The translations under genes were made by a program, and so were the position numbers. A stretch of DNA of 15,695 nt from an uncultured Parabacteroides sp. (GTDB taxonomy: Bacteria; Bacteroidota; Bacteroidia; Bacteroidales; Tannerellaceae). This document shows positions 8,629-15,695 of this stretch, piece by piece. A model generated the notes under the pieces. The model was not told the DNA's origin, did not search any database, and saw only the letters and a program-made list of their open reading frames with translations. The stretch spans positions 1 to 15,695 of the forward strand of contig CAKVBA010000061.1 in assembly GCA_934725305.1 (NCBI GenBank), written 5' to 3'. Position 1 is the stretch's first letter, and every line of letters begins with the position of its first letter.

Positions 8629-9816
8629 TTAGTCAATAACGTTGTGACTCTTGAATACGCGATGAATCTGTTCCAAAGCGTAGTCTAATTGTTCTTTTGT
8701 ATGAGTTGCCATCAGAGAGAAACGGATCAATGTGTCTTCTGATGCTACAGCAGGAGCAACTACCGGATTAACGAAGATGCCGGCGTCGAACAGTTCCTTT
8801 GTGATGAGGAATGTCAAATTATTATCGCGAATAAACAACGGAATGATCGGAGTAGAAGTGTTACCGATTTCGCATCCCATATTGCGGAATCCGTCCAAGG
8901 CATAGTGAGTCAAGTCCCACAAATGCTGGATCCGTTCCGGTTCGCTCAACATGATGTCCAGAGCTGCATTGGCAGCAGCCGTAGCCGCCGGAGTGTTGCT
9001 GGCACTGAAGATATATGAACGGGAATTGTGGCGCAAATAGTTGATAACTGGTTCGTCAGCAGCAATGAAACCACCGATAGAGGCAAATGACTTACTGAAT
9101 GTACCCATAATCAGGTCCACATCGTTGGTCACGCCAAAGTGGTTACATGTACCACGGCCATGATCACCGAATACACCAATACCATGAGCTTCGTCCACCA
9201 TAATGCTGGCGTTGTACTTCTTAGCTAAAGAAACGATTTCAGGTAACTTAGCTACATCACCTTCCATACTGAACACGCCATCGATAACGATCAGTTTTAC
9301 TTTGTCTGGTTCGCACTTTTGCAACTGCTTTTCCAGAGACGCCATGTCGTTATGTTTGAATTTTAGTTTGGTAGAGAATGAGAGACGATGACCTTCGATG
9401 ATAGAAGCATGGTCAAGTTCGTCCCACAGAATGTAATCTTCGCGTCCTGTTACGCATGACACAACGCCTAGATTTACTTGAAACCCGGTTGAATATACAA
9501 TGGCATCTTCTTTGCCAACAAATTCAGCTAAACGTTTTTCCAGCTGAAGGTGCAAGTCTAATGTCCCATTTAAGAATCTTGAACCGGCACAGCCCGTGCC
9601 ATATTTCTTAATGGCTTCAATAGCAGCCTCTTTTACCTTCGGATGATTTGTCAATCCCAGGTAGGCGTTTGAACCAAACATCAGAACCTTTTTCCCACTA
9701 ATGATTACTTCAGTGTCCTGATCACTCTGGATCTCTCTGAAGTAGGGATAGATCCCTGCGGCCATGGCTCGTTGAGGAGCATCATACTTTGCTAGTTTCT
9801 CTTGTAAAAGTTTCAT
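8629..9816 (-). CDS. spt: serine palmitoyltransferase (alpha-oxoamine synthase family)
   Basis: A 395-residue cytoplasmic PLP enzyme that condenses serine with an acyl-CoA to 3-ketosphinganine, the first step of sphingolipid synthesis. Family motifs are seen (numbering from the chosen start): FGSNAYLGLTNHP; GSRFLNGTLDLHLQLE; H136 in LDHASI (stacks on PLP); DGVFSMEGD; DEAHG (D208, H211); and the PLP lysine K242 in GTFSKSFASIGGF. The start MKLLQEKLAKYD matches remembered Bacteroides Spt proteins; an ATG three codons upstream (9825) is possible. Close relatives are 8-amino-7-oxononanoate synthase and 2-amino-3-ketobutyrate CoA ligase. The sequence is nearest in memory to Bacteroides Spt, and no biotin or threonine-degradation genes are nearby. 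It is divergent from a lipid kinase gene, which supports a sphingolipid role. Confidence 0.88.
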   Translation of the reverse strand: MKLLQEKLAKYDAPQRAMAAGIYPYFREIQSDQDTEVIISGKKVLMFGSNAYLGLTNHPKVKEAAIEAIKKYGTGCAGSRFLNGTLDLHLQLEKRLAEFVGKEDAIVYSTGFQVNLGVVSCVTGREDYILWDELDHASIIEGHRLSFSTKLKFKHNDMASLEKQLQKCEPDKVKLIVIDGVFSMEGDVAKLPEIVSLAKKYNASIMVDEAHGIGVFGDHGRGTCNHFGVTNDVDLIMGTFSKSFASIGGFIAADEPVINYLRHNSRSYIFSASNTPAATAAANAALDIMLSEPERIQHLWDLTHYALDGFRNMGCEIGNTSTPIIPLFIRDNNLTFLITKELFDAGIFVNPVVAPAVASEDTLIRFSLMATHTKEQLDYALEQIHRVFKSHNVID

Positions 9817-9915
9817 ATTTATCATTAAAGAGAATGATTTATCTCGCTGTTAATTGATACAAAAAGAACTCAGATTGCCGTGTGCATCATCTCATGCTTC
9901 GACTAATCAAGGCTA

Positions 9916-9923
9916 CAAAAATA
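9916..9923 (-). promoter_or_regulatory. -7 box of the spt promoter
   Basis: The minus strand reads TATTTTTG (TAnnTTTG) about 100 bases upstream of the spt ATG. The nearest TTTG -33 candidate (9951-9948) has a 24-base spacer, longer than usual. Confidence 0.45.
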
Positions 9924-9954
9924 GTAAAAAAATGATTTATGGCAGCTCAAATAG

Positions 9955-9984
9955 TTTAAAAGTTTTTCAAAAGCATTATTTTTG
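9955..9984 (+). promoter_or_regulatory. lipid kinase promoter
   Basis: TATTTTTG at 9977-9984 matches the -7 box, with TTTA at 9955-9958 nineteen bases before it as a near-match -33 box. It lies 26 bases before the ATG at 10011 and back to back with the spt promoter. Confidence 0.55.
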
Positions 9985-10010
9985 TCTCTGAAATATAAGA
10001 TTAGGCAAGA

Positions 10011-10982
10011 ATGAGTGAACAACAAATAAAAGTACAGGCAATAATTAATCCGATTTCAGGAGTAGGGTCGAAGCGTAAAATTCCAAAGATGATAGAGGAA
10101 ATATGTAAACGTGGAGACTGTTCGCTCTCTATTGTTTTTTCAGAATACCCGGGACATGCCAGTGAATTAACGCAAAAGGCTTTGCAAGAGGGAACAAATG
10201 TTGTCTTGGCTGTGGGCGGCGACGGCACGGTCAATGAGATTGCTCGTGCCATGATCCATTCTGATGCAATCTTGGGAATCATACCCAAGGGTTCGGGCAA
10301 TGGTCTGGCGCGTGAATTACATATTCCCATGGATGCCAAGAGGGCTATCGATTTGATAGTGAAGGGACATGTGACGACGATCGATTGTTGCAGGGCTAAT
10401 GGACGTGTTTTCTTCTGTACCTGTGGCGTTGGTTTTGATGCCGCTGTTAGTCAGAAGTTTGCCGGAGAGAAACGTCGTGGCTCTTTGACCTATCTGAAGA
10501 ATACCATCGAAGAGTATCTGAGCTATAAGCCGGAGCCGTATGAATTGCTGATCGACAATCAGAGTATTCAGGAAAAGGCTTTTCTGGTGGCTTGTGCCAA
10601 TGCTTCGCAATATGGCAACAATGCTTTTATTGCCCCTCATGCCAATATTCAGGATGGAAAGATGGATATAACCATCTTGTCGCCTTTTACGCCGTTGGAT
10701 ATTGCGCCTTTGGCCATTCAGTTGTTTACAAAACAGATCGACCGCAATAGTAAGATCAAGACGATGCAGGCTCGTCAGGTTACGATTGTCCGACAGAAGC
10801 CGGGCGTGATGCACTTGGATGGTGAGCCGGTGATGGCCGAGGCACACATTGATATTACGGTTGAGCCGAAAGCGTTGAAGGTGTTGACTCCCGAAGTGGT
10901 TTCCTTTACGGAAGGTGTTCATAATCTGTTTGGCGAAGTGACCCGTTTCTTTGATAAACGCTTACCCTATATTTTCAGATAG
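10011..10982 (+). CDS. diacylglycerol/sphingosine-kinase family lipid kinase
   Basis: A 323-residue protein of the YegS/DgkB/sphingosine-kinase superfamily, which phosphorylates lipid hydroxyls with ATP. Motifs in order: INPISGVGSKRK (12-23); the nucleotide-binding GGDGTVNE (69-76); PKGSGNGLAREL (92-103); CGVGFDA (138-144); and the C-terminal HLDGEPV (268-274), which completes the active site. No transmembrane segment is present, so it would work at the inner membrane surface. It is transcribed divergently from spt across a 194-base spacer with back-to-back promoters. A long-chain-base, ceramide or diacylglycerol substrate is therefore plausible, but none can be chosen from sequence. The sigma gene starts 46 bases downstream with no terminator between, so they may be co-transcribed. 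Confidence 0.85.
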   Translation: MSEQQIKVQAIINPISGVGSKRKIPKMIEEICKRGDCSLSIVFSEYPGHASELTQKALQEGTNVVLAVGGDGTVNEIARAMIHSDAILGIIPKGSGNGLARELHIPMDAKRAIDLIVKGHVTTIDCCRANGRVFFCTCGVGFDAAVSQKFAGEKRRGSLTYLKNTIEEYLSYKPEPYELLIDNQSIQEKAFLVACANASQYGNNAFIAPHANIQDGKMDITILSPFTPLDIAPLAIQLFTKQIDRNSKIKTMQARQVTIVRQKPGVMHLDGEPVMAEAHIDITVEPKALKVLTPEVVSFTEGVHNLFGEVTRFFDKRLPYIFR

Positions 10983-11028
10983 AACAGCAGATTCCCTTTC
11001 TTATATACATATATATAATGGTATAATC

Positions 11029-11541
11029 ATGGTATTTTTCACTCGTCGTTCTTCGTCTGAGCAGGAGTTTGAGATTGTTTTCAAGCGAAACTATCGAGAG
11101 CTTTGTCTATTGGCTTCTAAGTTACTGAAAAGTCCGGAAGATGCGCAAGATGTTGTAAATGATGTGTTTGAATATACTTGGAAAAACTATAGTCAGCTGA
11201 AGAAAGAGACATTGGATGCTTATCTCTATACGGCTGTCCGCAACCGTTGTTATAATTTCTTGGAACATCAAAAGGTGATAAATAAGTTCTCTGCTTTGGC
11301 GTCGGATTTGGTAGAAGGGCAGGATGGCTCACCTGAAGAATATGAGGTTATGTTACAACAGATAGAATCGGTGTGCAATGAACTTCCTGAAAAAACCCGT
11401 TATGTGCTTTCACAATGTTATTATCATCGGAAAAAATATAAAGAGGTAGCAGAAGAGATGCATATATCTACGGATGCTGTTAAGAAGCATATTGTAAAGG
11501 CGTTAAAAGTATTGAGAGAGTCGGTTAATAGGACTAAATGA
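11029..11541 (+). CDS. ECF-type RNA polymerase sigma-70 factor
   Basis: A 170-residue group IV sigma factor. Region 2 lies at about 14-83 (FKRNYRELCLLASKLL, DAQDVVNDVFEYTW, YLYTAVRNRCYNFLEH) and region 4 at about 110-163 (ELPEKTRYVLSQCYYHRKKYKEVAEEM, then the recognition helix STDAVKKHIVKALKVLRE). ATG 11029 is preferred over the upstream in-frame ATG 10951, which lies inside the lipid kinase gene and adds residues unrelated to the family. Regions 1 and 3 are absent, as usual for ECF factors. It is followed directly by a FecR gene and an STN-domain outer-membrane receptor, so its activity is probably controlled by those two. Targets beyond its own cluster are unknown. Confidence 0.92.
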   Translation: MVFFTRRSSSEQEFEIVFKRNYRELCLLASKLLKSPEDAQDVVNDVFEYTWKNYSQLKKETLDAYLYTAVRNRCYNFLEHQKVINKFSALASDLVEGQDGSPEEYEVMLQQIESVCNELPEKTRYVLSQCYYHRKKYKEVAEEMHISTDAVKKHIVKALKVLRESVNRTK

Positions 11542-11543
11542 CA

Positions 11544-11569
11544 GTACCCGAACGGAGTGTTGAACTGTA
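11544..11569 (+). promoter_or_regulatory. GTACCCGAA...GTTGAAC..TGTA element before fecR
   Basis: GTACCCGAA at 11544-11552 is followed after 6 bases by GTTGAACTGTA (11559-11569), two bases after the sigma stop. The same blocks occur before the receptor gene (12680-12704). It could be a promoter read by the cognate sigma factor or an RNA element; the function is inferred from position only. Confidence 0.4.
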
Positions 11570-11595
11570 TAATACATACAAAGACGAATCAGGAT

Positions 11596-12666
11596 ATGGA
11601 AGAGAATAAAAAGTTGTCAGATATAGATTTAGAACGGCTGGTAGAGGATATGGATCCTGCCAAGATGAATCCTAAGGAGATTTCTTCAATGGACGATCCT
11701 GCTGCCAGGTCGCTTGCAGGAAAGTTGTTGATCGCAGGTGAGGTAAGTGATTGTTCTAATGCTGATTTTGCGGATGCAGAAACGGCATGGCAAGCTTTTG
11801 CTACAAAAAAACGTATGATTCCTTTTTCTCAGCGAAGAAAGTTTATCCTACATGTTGCAGCAGTTCTACTTGTGTTACTCGTGAGCAGTGTTTGGGTGTA
11901 TCGTCAAAACTGTTCATCCGTTTTGTTTGCAGCAGCCTCTTCTGAGCGGGTGGTTTATTTAGTATATGATGGACAATCTGTACAGATGGATACGTCATTC
12001 ATTGATTTGTGTCTGGATGGTTATGATAAATATGGGCATTATCGAATTGAAACTACACCTGGTATGCAGGTTGAGGTGCTGTTGCCGGATAGCAGTCGGG
12101 TCTGTTTGAATGCCCAAAGCAGCATGACTTATCACCACAAGTTGGCCGCATCGCGCCAGGTAACACTTTCTGGTGAAGGTTATTTTGAGGTGAAGAGAGA
12201 TACAGTTCATCCTTTTTGTATAGAAGCAGATGGGGTAAATGCTAAGGTGTTAGGAACCTCTTTTAATCTTCGTCATTATGGTCGGGAACAGTTTCAGCTA
12301 ACACTGTTGACCGGTCGAGTTGCCTTGGAATCTGCCCAAAAAGATTTCTCTCAAGTGATGAAACCTGGAGAAGAAGCAGAATTACAATCTGATGGTAAAC
12401 TATATGTTAAGGCAGTACATACTTCTCAGTCAACGTTATGGCGTGAGGGTTATTTTGCTTATGATGATATACTCATGAGTGAGATATTGTGTGATTTGGG
12501 GCGTTGGTATAATATAAATATCAAGGTGTTGAATGATAGAGCAATGTCTCGACGACTTCATTTTAAGTGTAAACGTTCTTTACCCGTTGAAGATGTGTTG
12601 GAAATATTGAATGAACTGGGTCATTTTAGGCTAATACGTAAAGGCGATACCATTTTTTTAGAATAA
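11596..12666 (+). CDS. FecR-family anti-sigma factor
   Basis: A 356-residue single-pass inner-membrane regulator. The cytoplasmic N-terminus (1-82), which should hold the sigma factor, is acidic. A transmembrane helix spans 83-102 (FILHVAAVLLVLLVSSVWVY). The periplasmic FecR domain covers about 148-245, with TTPGMQVEVLLPDSSRVCLNA, GEGYFEV and GTSFNLRHY. The C-terminal DUF4974-type domain (about 282-355) starts LWREGYFAYDD and ends LIRKGDTIFLE. ATG 11596 (MEENKKLSDIDLERL) is preferred to ATG 11557, whose 13 extra residues run through the GTTGAAC element. It lies between its sigma factor and its receptor. Signal from the receptor's STN domain should pass to this protein and free the sigma factor. 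Confidence 0.92.
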   Translation: MEENKKLSDIDLERLVEDMDPAKMNPKEISSMDDPAARSLAGKLLIAGEVSDCSNADFADAETAWQAFATKKRMIPFSQRRKFILHVAAVLLVLLVSSVWVYRQNCSSVLFAAASSERVVYLVYDGQSVQMDTSFIDLCLDGYDKYGHYRIETTPGMQVEVLLPDSSRVCLNAQSSMTYHHKLAASRQVTLSGEGYFEVKRDTVHPFCIEADGVNAKVLGTSFNLRHYGREQFQLTLLTGRVALESAQKDFSQVMKPGEEAELQSDGKLYVKAVHTSQSTLWREGYFAYDDILMSEILCDLGRWYNINIKVLNDRAMSRRLHFKCKRSLPVEDVLEILNELGHFRLIRKGDTIFLE

Positions 12667-12679
12667 TGACAAAATAGAG

Positions 12680-12704
12680 GTACCCGAATTTTGTTGAACC
12701 TGTA
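12680..12704 (+). promoter_or_regulatory. second GTACCCGAA...GTTGAAC..TGTA element, before the receptor gene
   Basis: GTACCCGAA (12680-12688) is followed after 4 bases by GTTGAAC (12693-12699), then C and TGTA (12701-12704). It is 13 bases after the fecR stop and 30 bases before the receptor ATG. It matches the element at 11544-11569 with a 2-base-shorter spacer. Confidence 0.4.
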
Positions 12705-12734
12705 AGATAGGTGAAAACAATTTGAATTAGCTTT

Positions 12735-15449
12735 ATGAGAATAAGAATGATTGCATGTGGACTGTTGATGGGTTGTTGTTTGTCGGCGGCACAGCAGGTG
12801 ATTAATCGTACCTCTCTCAGACATCAGGCTCGGATCTCATTGGCCGATGCTTTTAAAAGTTTGGAAGAAAAGACTGGGTGTACATTTATTTTTACATATG
12901 ATGATGTGGCTCCTTATAGTATTGATTCAGCATTTGTGGTCGATACCTCAAAAGTGGAATTAGAGCGTTTGTTGGAGGGATTGCCTTTTCAATATACATT
13001 CCGTAATGGTTGTTATGTGATACGCAAAGCGAATGTATCTTCTCTGTCTGATAAGCTGCCGGTTATTTCAGAAAGGAATGTTCGGCAGAAAGAAATATCA
13101 GGTAAAGTATTGAATCGTCAGAATGAACCTGTTGAAGCTGCCTTAGTTTGGATGATTGATGCAACAACAAACCAATCCGTTGCACAAACTATTACTGATA
13201 TGTCGGGGCATTTTACTTTGCCGTTAGTGGATAAAGAGGTGAAACTGACCGTTACCTGCCTGGGATATTCCTCTTATATGTCTGAAACCTTTGAAGCTTC
13301 TGAACCCCACGTGTTTCCTGCCATTGTGATGGACGATAAGGCTTTGGCCTTGGATAACGTAGTGGTGGTTGGTGAAAAGATGCGTCCGTTAATTGAGCAA
13401 AAGGCAGGTAAATTGATTTTTAATGTAGAGAACAGTATTAATGCACAAGGATCCAATGCCTATGAAATATTACGCCAGACTCCCGGTGTATTGATTAATG
13501 AAGAGACTAAGTCGATAAGCATCAACGGGCGTAGTGGTATATTAGTGATGTTGAATGGTAAACAGACCTATATGCAGCAGTCAGAAGTGATGGATCTTTT
13601 GAAATCGACATCCTCTTCACATATAAAATCAATAGAGGTGATGTCGAATGCCTCTTCTCAGTATGATGCTGCCGGTTCGGGAGGTATTTTGAATATAGTC
13701 ATGAAGCGTGAGCGGGCTGATGGCCTTTTTATAACAGCCAATATGGGCGTTTCTTATTGGTTCAACTTGAAGCAAAATACAGAATTTTCATTCAACTATA
13801 ATCGGGATAAGTTGAATCTTTATGGTAGCTATGGACATAATTTGGGACATTCGGCTCTTTTTTATGGAAGTGACCGCAAGCAGTCTGAAAAGTTGTTCGA
13901 GAGTCGTTCAGAAGACGTAGATAAACGCAATACAGCCACTATGGTTTTGGGTGTAGATTATCTGTTTTCCAAGGAACATGCTATTGGTTTTCAGGGGAAT
14001 GGAAATTTCCTTTTTGGCCCGGGTGATATTGTGACACATACGAAGGTGTATGAAGGCGAACGGGCTTTCTCGTCTCAATTGCTTTATTCGATGCGTTCAT
14101 TGAGTGATTATGTGCATCAACTTTCTCAGCGGTATAATTTTAACATAGACTATCGTTTTGAGCGGCCGGATGAACATCTGTTTACATTGGATATAGATTA
14201 TGGTTGGTTTAAGGGAGATTCCGAGATTGATCAACCGAATAGTTATTCGACGGCCGATGGTCAGGAGCAGCCTAGCGAGAACTATCATTCTACCGGATTG
14301 CGCAAGATTTCACTTTATGCTGTGTCTGGACATTATCAACGCACTTTGTCATTAGGAGAGTTGCAGGCTGGAATGAAATATGCCAGTGTATCATCCCGTA
14401 ATGGATATTGTTTATTTGAGGAGCAGCAATCTGCCTGGGGTATGGATCGGGAGTTGTCGAATGATTTTCGTTACCGTGAATCTATATTGGCTGCTTATGT
14501 TATGGCCGATTTGCATCTGTCTGATCATTGGCTGGGACATGCCGGATTAAGGATGGAATATACTCATTCTAACGGACATCTGTTTCCTGTTGCCGGGAGT
14601 AGCCAAATGGAGAATCGTGTAAAAAGTGATTATATCGATCTTTTCCCCTTTGTTGGAGTCTCATGGTTGCCGGCAGAAAAACATTCGGTAACATTGAGTT
14701 ATGGTAAGCGTATAGATCGACCGGTTTATGCCGATTTGAATCCGATTGATCAGCCATTGGATGGGCTTTCTTCCTGGCGAGGCAATCCTTTCTTGTCGCC
14801 TCAGAACACACATCGTGTCAGTCTGCAATATCAATATGATAAGACTTCTTTAGAACTTTCCTATTCCCGGACTAATGATTACCGTGTGCAGGTGACCGAC
14901 ACGTTGGGCGCTGATAAAATTGTGATGACTCCTCGCAATTTGGGAAAACAAAATTATTTCGGTGTGTCATTGTCTCAAGCCCTTCGTCTATGGCATGCGT
15001 TGGATTTGAATCTTTCAGGGCAAGCTTACTATTTAGATAACCACATGGCCTTTAGTCCGCATCGTTTTTATCGTCGCAAGCGTTGGGCAGGAGGTCTGTC
15101 TCTGCAGAGTTCTTTCCCTCTTTTCTGGGGAATACGTTCAGAACTGTTGGCCGTCTATTCTACACGTCGTTTGGGTGGCTCAACAGAGTTGCTTGAACCT
15201 AACTTTGTGATGGATATTGGTTTCCAGAAGAAGTTTTGGGGAGATAAGGGTGTCATAAAGTTATCCTGCTCTGACCTCTTTTGGAGTAATAATTGGGATA
15301 ATATGAACAGCTTTGATAATTTTGAGTCCAAGAGCTATGGCTACGGTGAGAGTCGTATGGTCAAGTTGAATTTTACTTATAAGTTTGGTGGAACCGGAAA
15401 CAAGCGGACAAAACAATTACATGTTGAATCTGAATTAAATCGATTTTAA
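12735..15449 (+). CDS. STN-domain TonB-dependent outer-membrane receptor/transducer
   Basis: A 904-residue outer-membrane protein. A signal peptide occupies 1-20 (IACGLLMGCCLSAAQ). The STN/secretin signalling domain is at about 30-98 (ISLADAFKSLEEKTGCTFIFTYDDV, ending FRNGCYVIRK). A carboxypeptidase-regulatory-like beta-sandwich spans about 118-205 (EISGKVLNRQNEPVEAALV). The plug covers about 215-325 (YEILRQTPGVLI, SGGILNIVMK), and the rest is a long beta-barrel with the RPVYADLNP motif of the OMP_b-brl_3 group. The barrel type is that of stand-alone receptors, not SusC, and no SusD gene follows within the window. The STN domain and the preceding sigma/FecR pair mark it as a FecA-like transducer that both binds or imports a ligand and signals. 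The ligand is unknown. No clear TonB box was identified. Confidence 0.88.
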   Translation: MRIRMIACGLLMGCCLSAAQQVINRTSLRHQARISLADAFKSLEEKTGCTFIFTYDDVAPYSIDSAFVVDTSKVELERLLEGLPFQYTFRNGCYVIRKANVSSLSDKLPVISERNVRQKEISGKVLNRQNEPVEAALVWMIDATTNQSVAQTITDMSGHFTLPLVDKEVKLTVTCLGYSSYMSETFEASEPHVFPAIVMDDKALALDNVVVVGEKMRPLIEQKAGKLIFNVENSINAQGSNAYEILRQTPGVLINEETKSISINGRSGILVMLNGKQTYMQQSEVMDLLKSTSSSHIKSIEVMSNASSQYDAAGSGGILNIVMKRERADGLFITANMGVSYWFNLKQNTEFSFNYNRDKLNLYGSYGHNLGHSALFYGSDRKQSEKLFESRSEDVDKRNTATMVLGVDYLFSKEHAIGFQGNGNFLFGPGDIVTHTKVYEGERAFSSQLLYSMRSLSDYVHQLSQRYNFNIDYRFERPDEHLFTLDIDYGWFKGDSEIDQPNSYSTADGQEQPSENYHSTGLRKISLYAVSGHYQRTLSLGELQAGMKYASVSSRNGYCLFEEQQSAWGMDRELSNDFRYRESILAAYVMADLHLSDHWLGHAGLRMEYTHSNGHLFPVAGSSQMENRVKSDYIDLFPFVGVSWLPAEKHSVTLSYGKRIDRPVYADLNPIDQPLDGLSSWRGNPFLSPQNTHRVSLQYQYDKTSLELSYSRTNDYRVQVTDTLGADKIVMTPRNLGKQNYFGVSLSQALRLWHALDLNLSGQAYYLDNHMAFSPHRFYRRKRWAGGLSLQSSFPLFWGIRSELLAVYSTRRLGGSTELLEPNFVMDIGFQKKFWGDKGVIKLSCSDLFWSNNWDNMNSFDNFESKSYGYGESRMVKLNFTYKFGGTGNKRTKQLHVESELNRF

Positions 15450-15525
15450 TTTTCTGGCAGTGGATTTTCATTTCTAAACAGCGAAGATTGCACATGCCTC
15501 TATTCTTGGCCTCTTTTTTAAGGCC

Positions 15526-15614
15526 ATTAAAACGGCATTAAAACAGTATTAAAACGGCATTAAAACGGTTATTCGAACGATATTCGAACGGCGTTCGAAT
15601 GCCGTTCGAAAAAG
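15526..15614. repeat. tandem array of eight 11-bp units (22-bp dyads)
   Basis: Four ATTAAAAC(G/A)G(C/T) units start at 15526, 15537, 15548 and 15559. After a 12-base step come four TTCGAA-containing units, with TTCGAA at 15572, 15583, 15594 and 15605, exactly 11 bases apart. TTCGAACGGC (15583-15592) and GCCGTTCGAA (15601-15610) are perfect inverted arms around GTTCGAAT. It is followed by AAAAA, so it is not a plus-strand terminator. It lies 76 bases after the receptor stop. Confidence 0.85.
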
Positions 15615-15695
15615 AGTGGGTGTATGTTAACGTTTTTAGTTGACTACTAAATGTCTTATCAATAAAGTAAGTTGACTCGGTTAAAACTTAGTAAT
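15615..15695 (+). other. spacer to window end, no gene seen
   Basis: This AT-rich sequence contains AGTTGACT twice (15638-15645 and 15670-15677), 32 bases apart, possibly part of the control region of a gene beyond the window. A short GGCCT/AGGCC hairpin upstream (around 15509-15525) is too weak to call a terminator. Confidence 0.35.

Noticed and set aside
8629..9816. 8-amino-7-oxononanoate synthase (bioF) or glycine C-acetyltransferase (kbl)
   Set aside because: The same fold, but no biotin or threonine-degradation genes are nearby, and motif wording and length are closest to Bacteroides serine palmitoyltransferase as remembered. An alignment would settle it.
10951..11028. Upstream in-frame start of the ECF sigma factor
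   Set aside because: It lies partly within the lipid kinase gene, and the extra residues match nothing in sigma factors. ATG 11029 gives the usual length.
12735..12791. Lipobox (LMGC) suggesting the receptor is a lipoprotein
   Set aside because: Beta-barrel receptors of this class are not lipoproteins, and the hydrophobic stretch continues to a better signal peptidase I site at SAAQ.
15583..15610. Terminator for the receptor gene
   Set aside because: The near-perfect palindrome is followed by AAAAAG, not a T-run, on the plus strand, and is part of the 11-bp array.

Overview
The window looks like a chromosomal segment of a Bacteroidales bacterium, with Bacteroides or Parabacteroides most likely. 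Several things point there. Promoters have the Bacteroidetes -7 box TAnnTTTG and lack Shine-Dalgarno sites. There is a serine palmitoyltransferase of the type used for bacterial sphingolipids, a type B L31, and an ECF sigma / FecR / STN-domain outer-membrane receptor cassette. No phage, transposase, CRISPR or tRNA genes are visible.

Layout. Positions 1-1280: the tail of a probable secreted transglutaminase-like protein runs directly into an exported caspase-family protein with intact His/Cys residues and an EF-hand loop, closed by a terminator. Positions 1281-2600: a Crp/Fnr-type regulator preceded by unusual non-coding DNA. Its upstream region and start codon occur twice, the first copy ending in an 8-codon ORF and a strong terminator, with a minisatellite between the copies. 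Positions 2639-6096 (minus): an ABC-F ATPase overlapped by an LtaS-like membrane phosphotransferase. Positions 6271-7893: divergent rpmE2 (minus) and class II fructose-bisphosphate aldolase (plus). Positions 7894-8628: an 0.7-kb gene-free spacer holding a second repeat array. Positions 8629-10982: serine palmitoyltransferase (minus) divergent from a diacylglycerol/sphingosine-kinase-family lipid kinase (plus). Positions 11029-15449: ECF sigma factor, FecR anti-sigma factor and STN-containing outer-membrane receptor, a complete surface-signalling relay. The last 250 bases hold a third repeat array.

How the genes work together. The Spt/lipid-kinase pair makes a plausible sphingolipid synthesis and modification unit. 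The sigma/FecR/receptor trio would sense an extracellular ligand at the outer membrane, pass the signal through FecR and release the sigma factor. No terminator is seen between the lipid kinase and the sigma factor, so the two units may share a transcript.

The least expected content is non-coding. Three gene-free spacers each carry a different array of short dyad-symmetric monomers with a period of about 21-22 bp (or its half or double). The three arrays do not obviously share sequence. In the array at 8174-8380 the stem sequences change while pairing is kept. Other repeated elements are a terminator family with a shared GGGCTGTGTC-like core, and a GTACCCGAA...GTTGAAC element found at both internal junctions of the sigma/fecR/receptor cluster.
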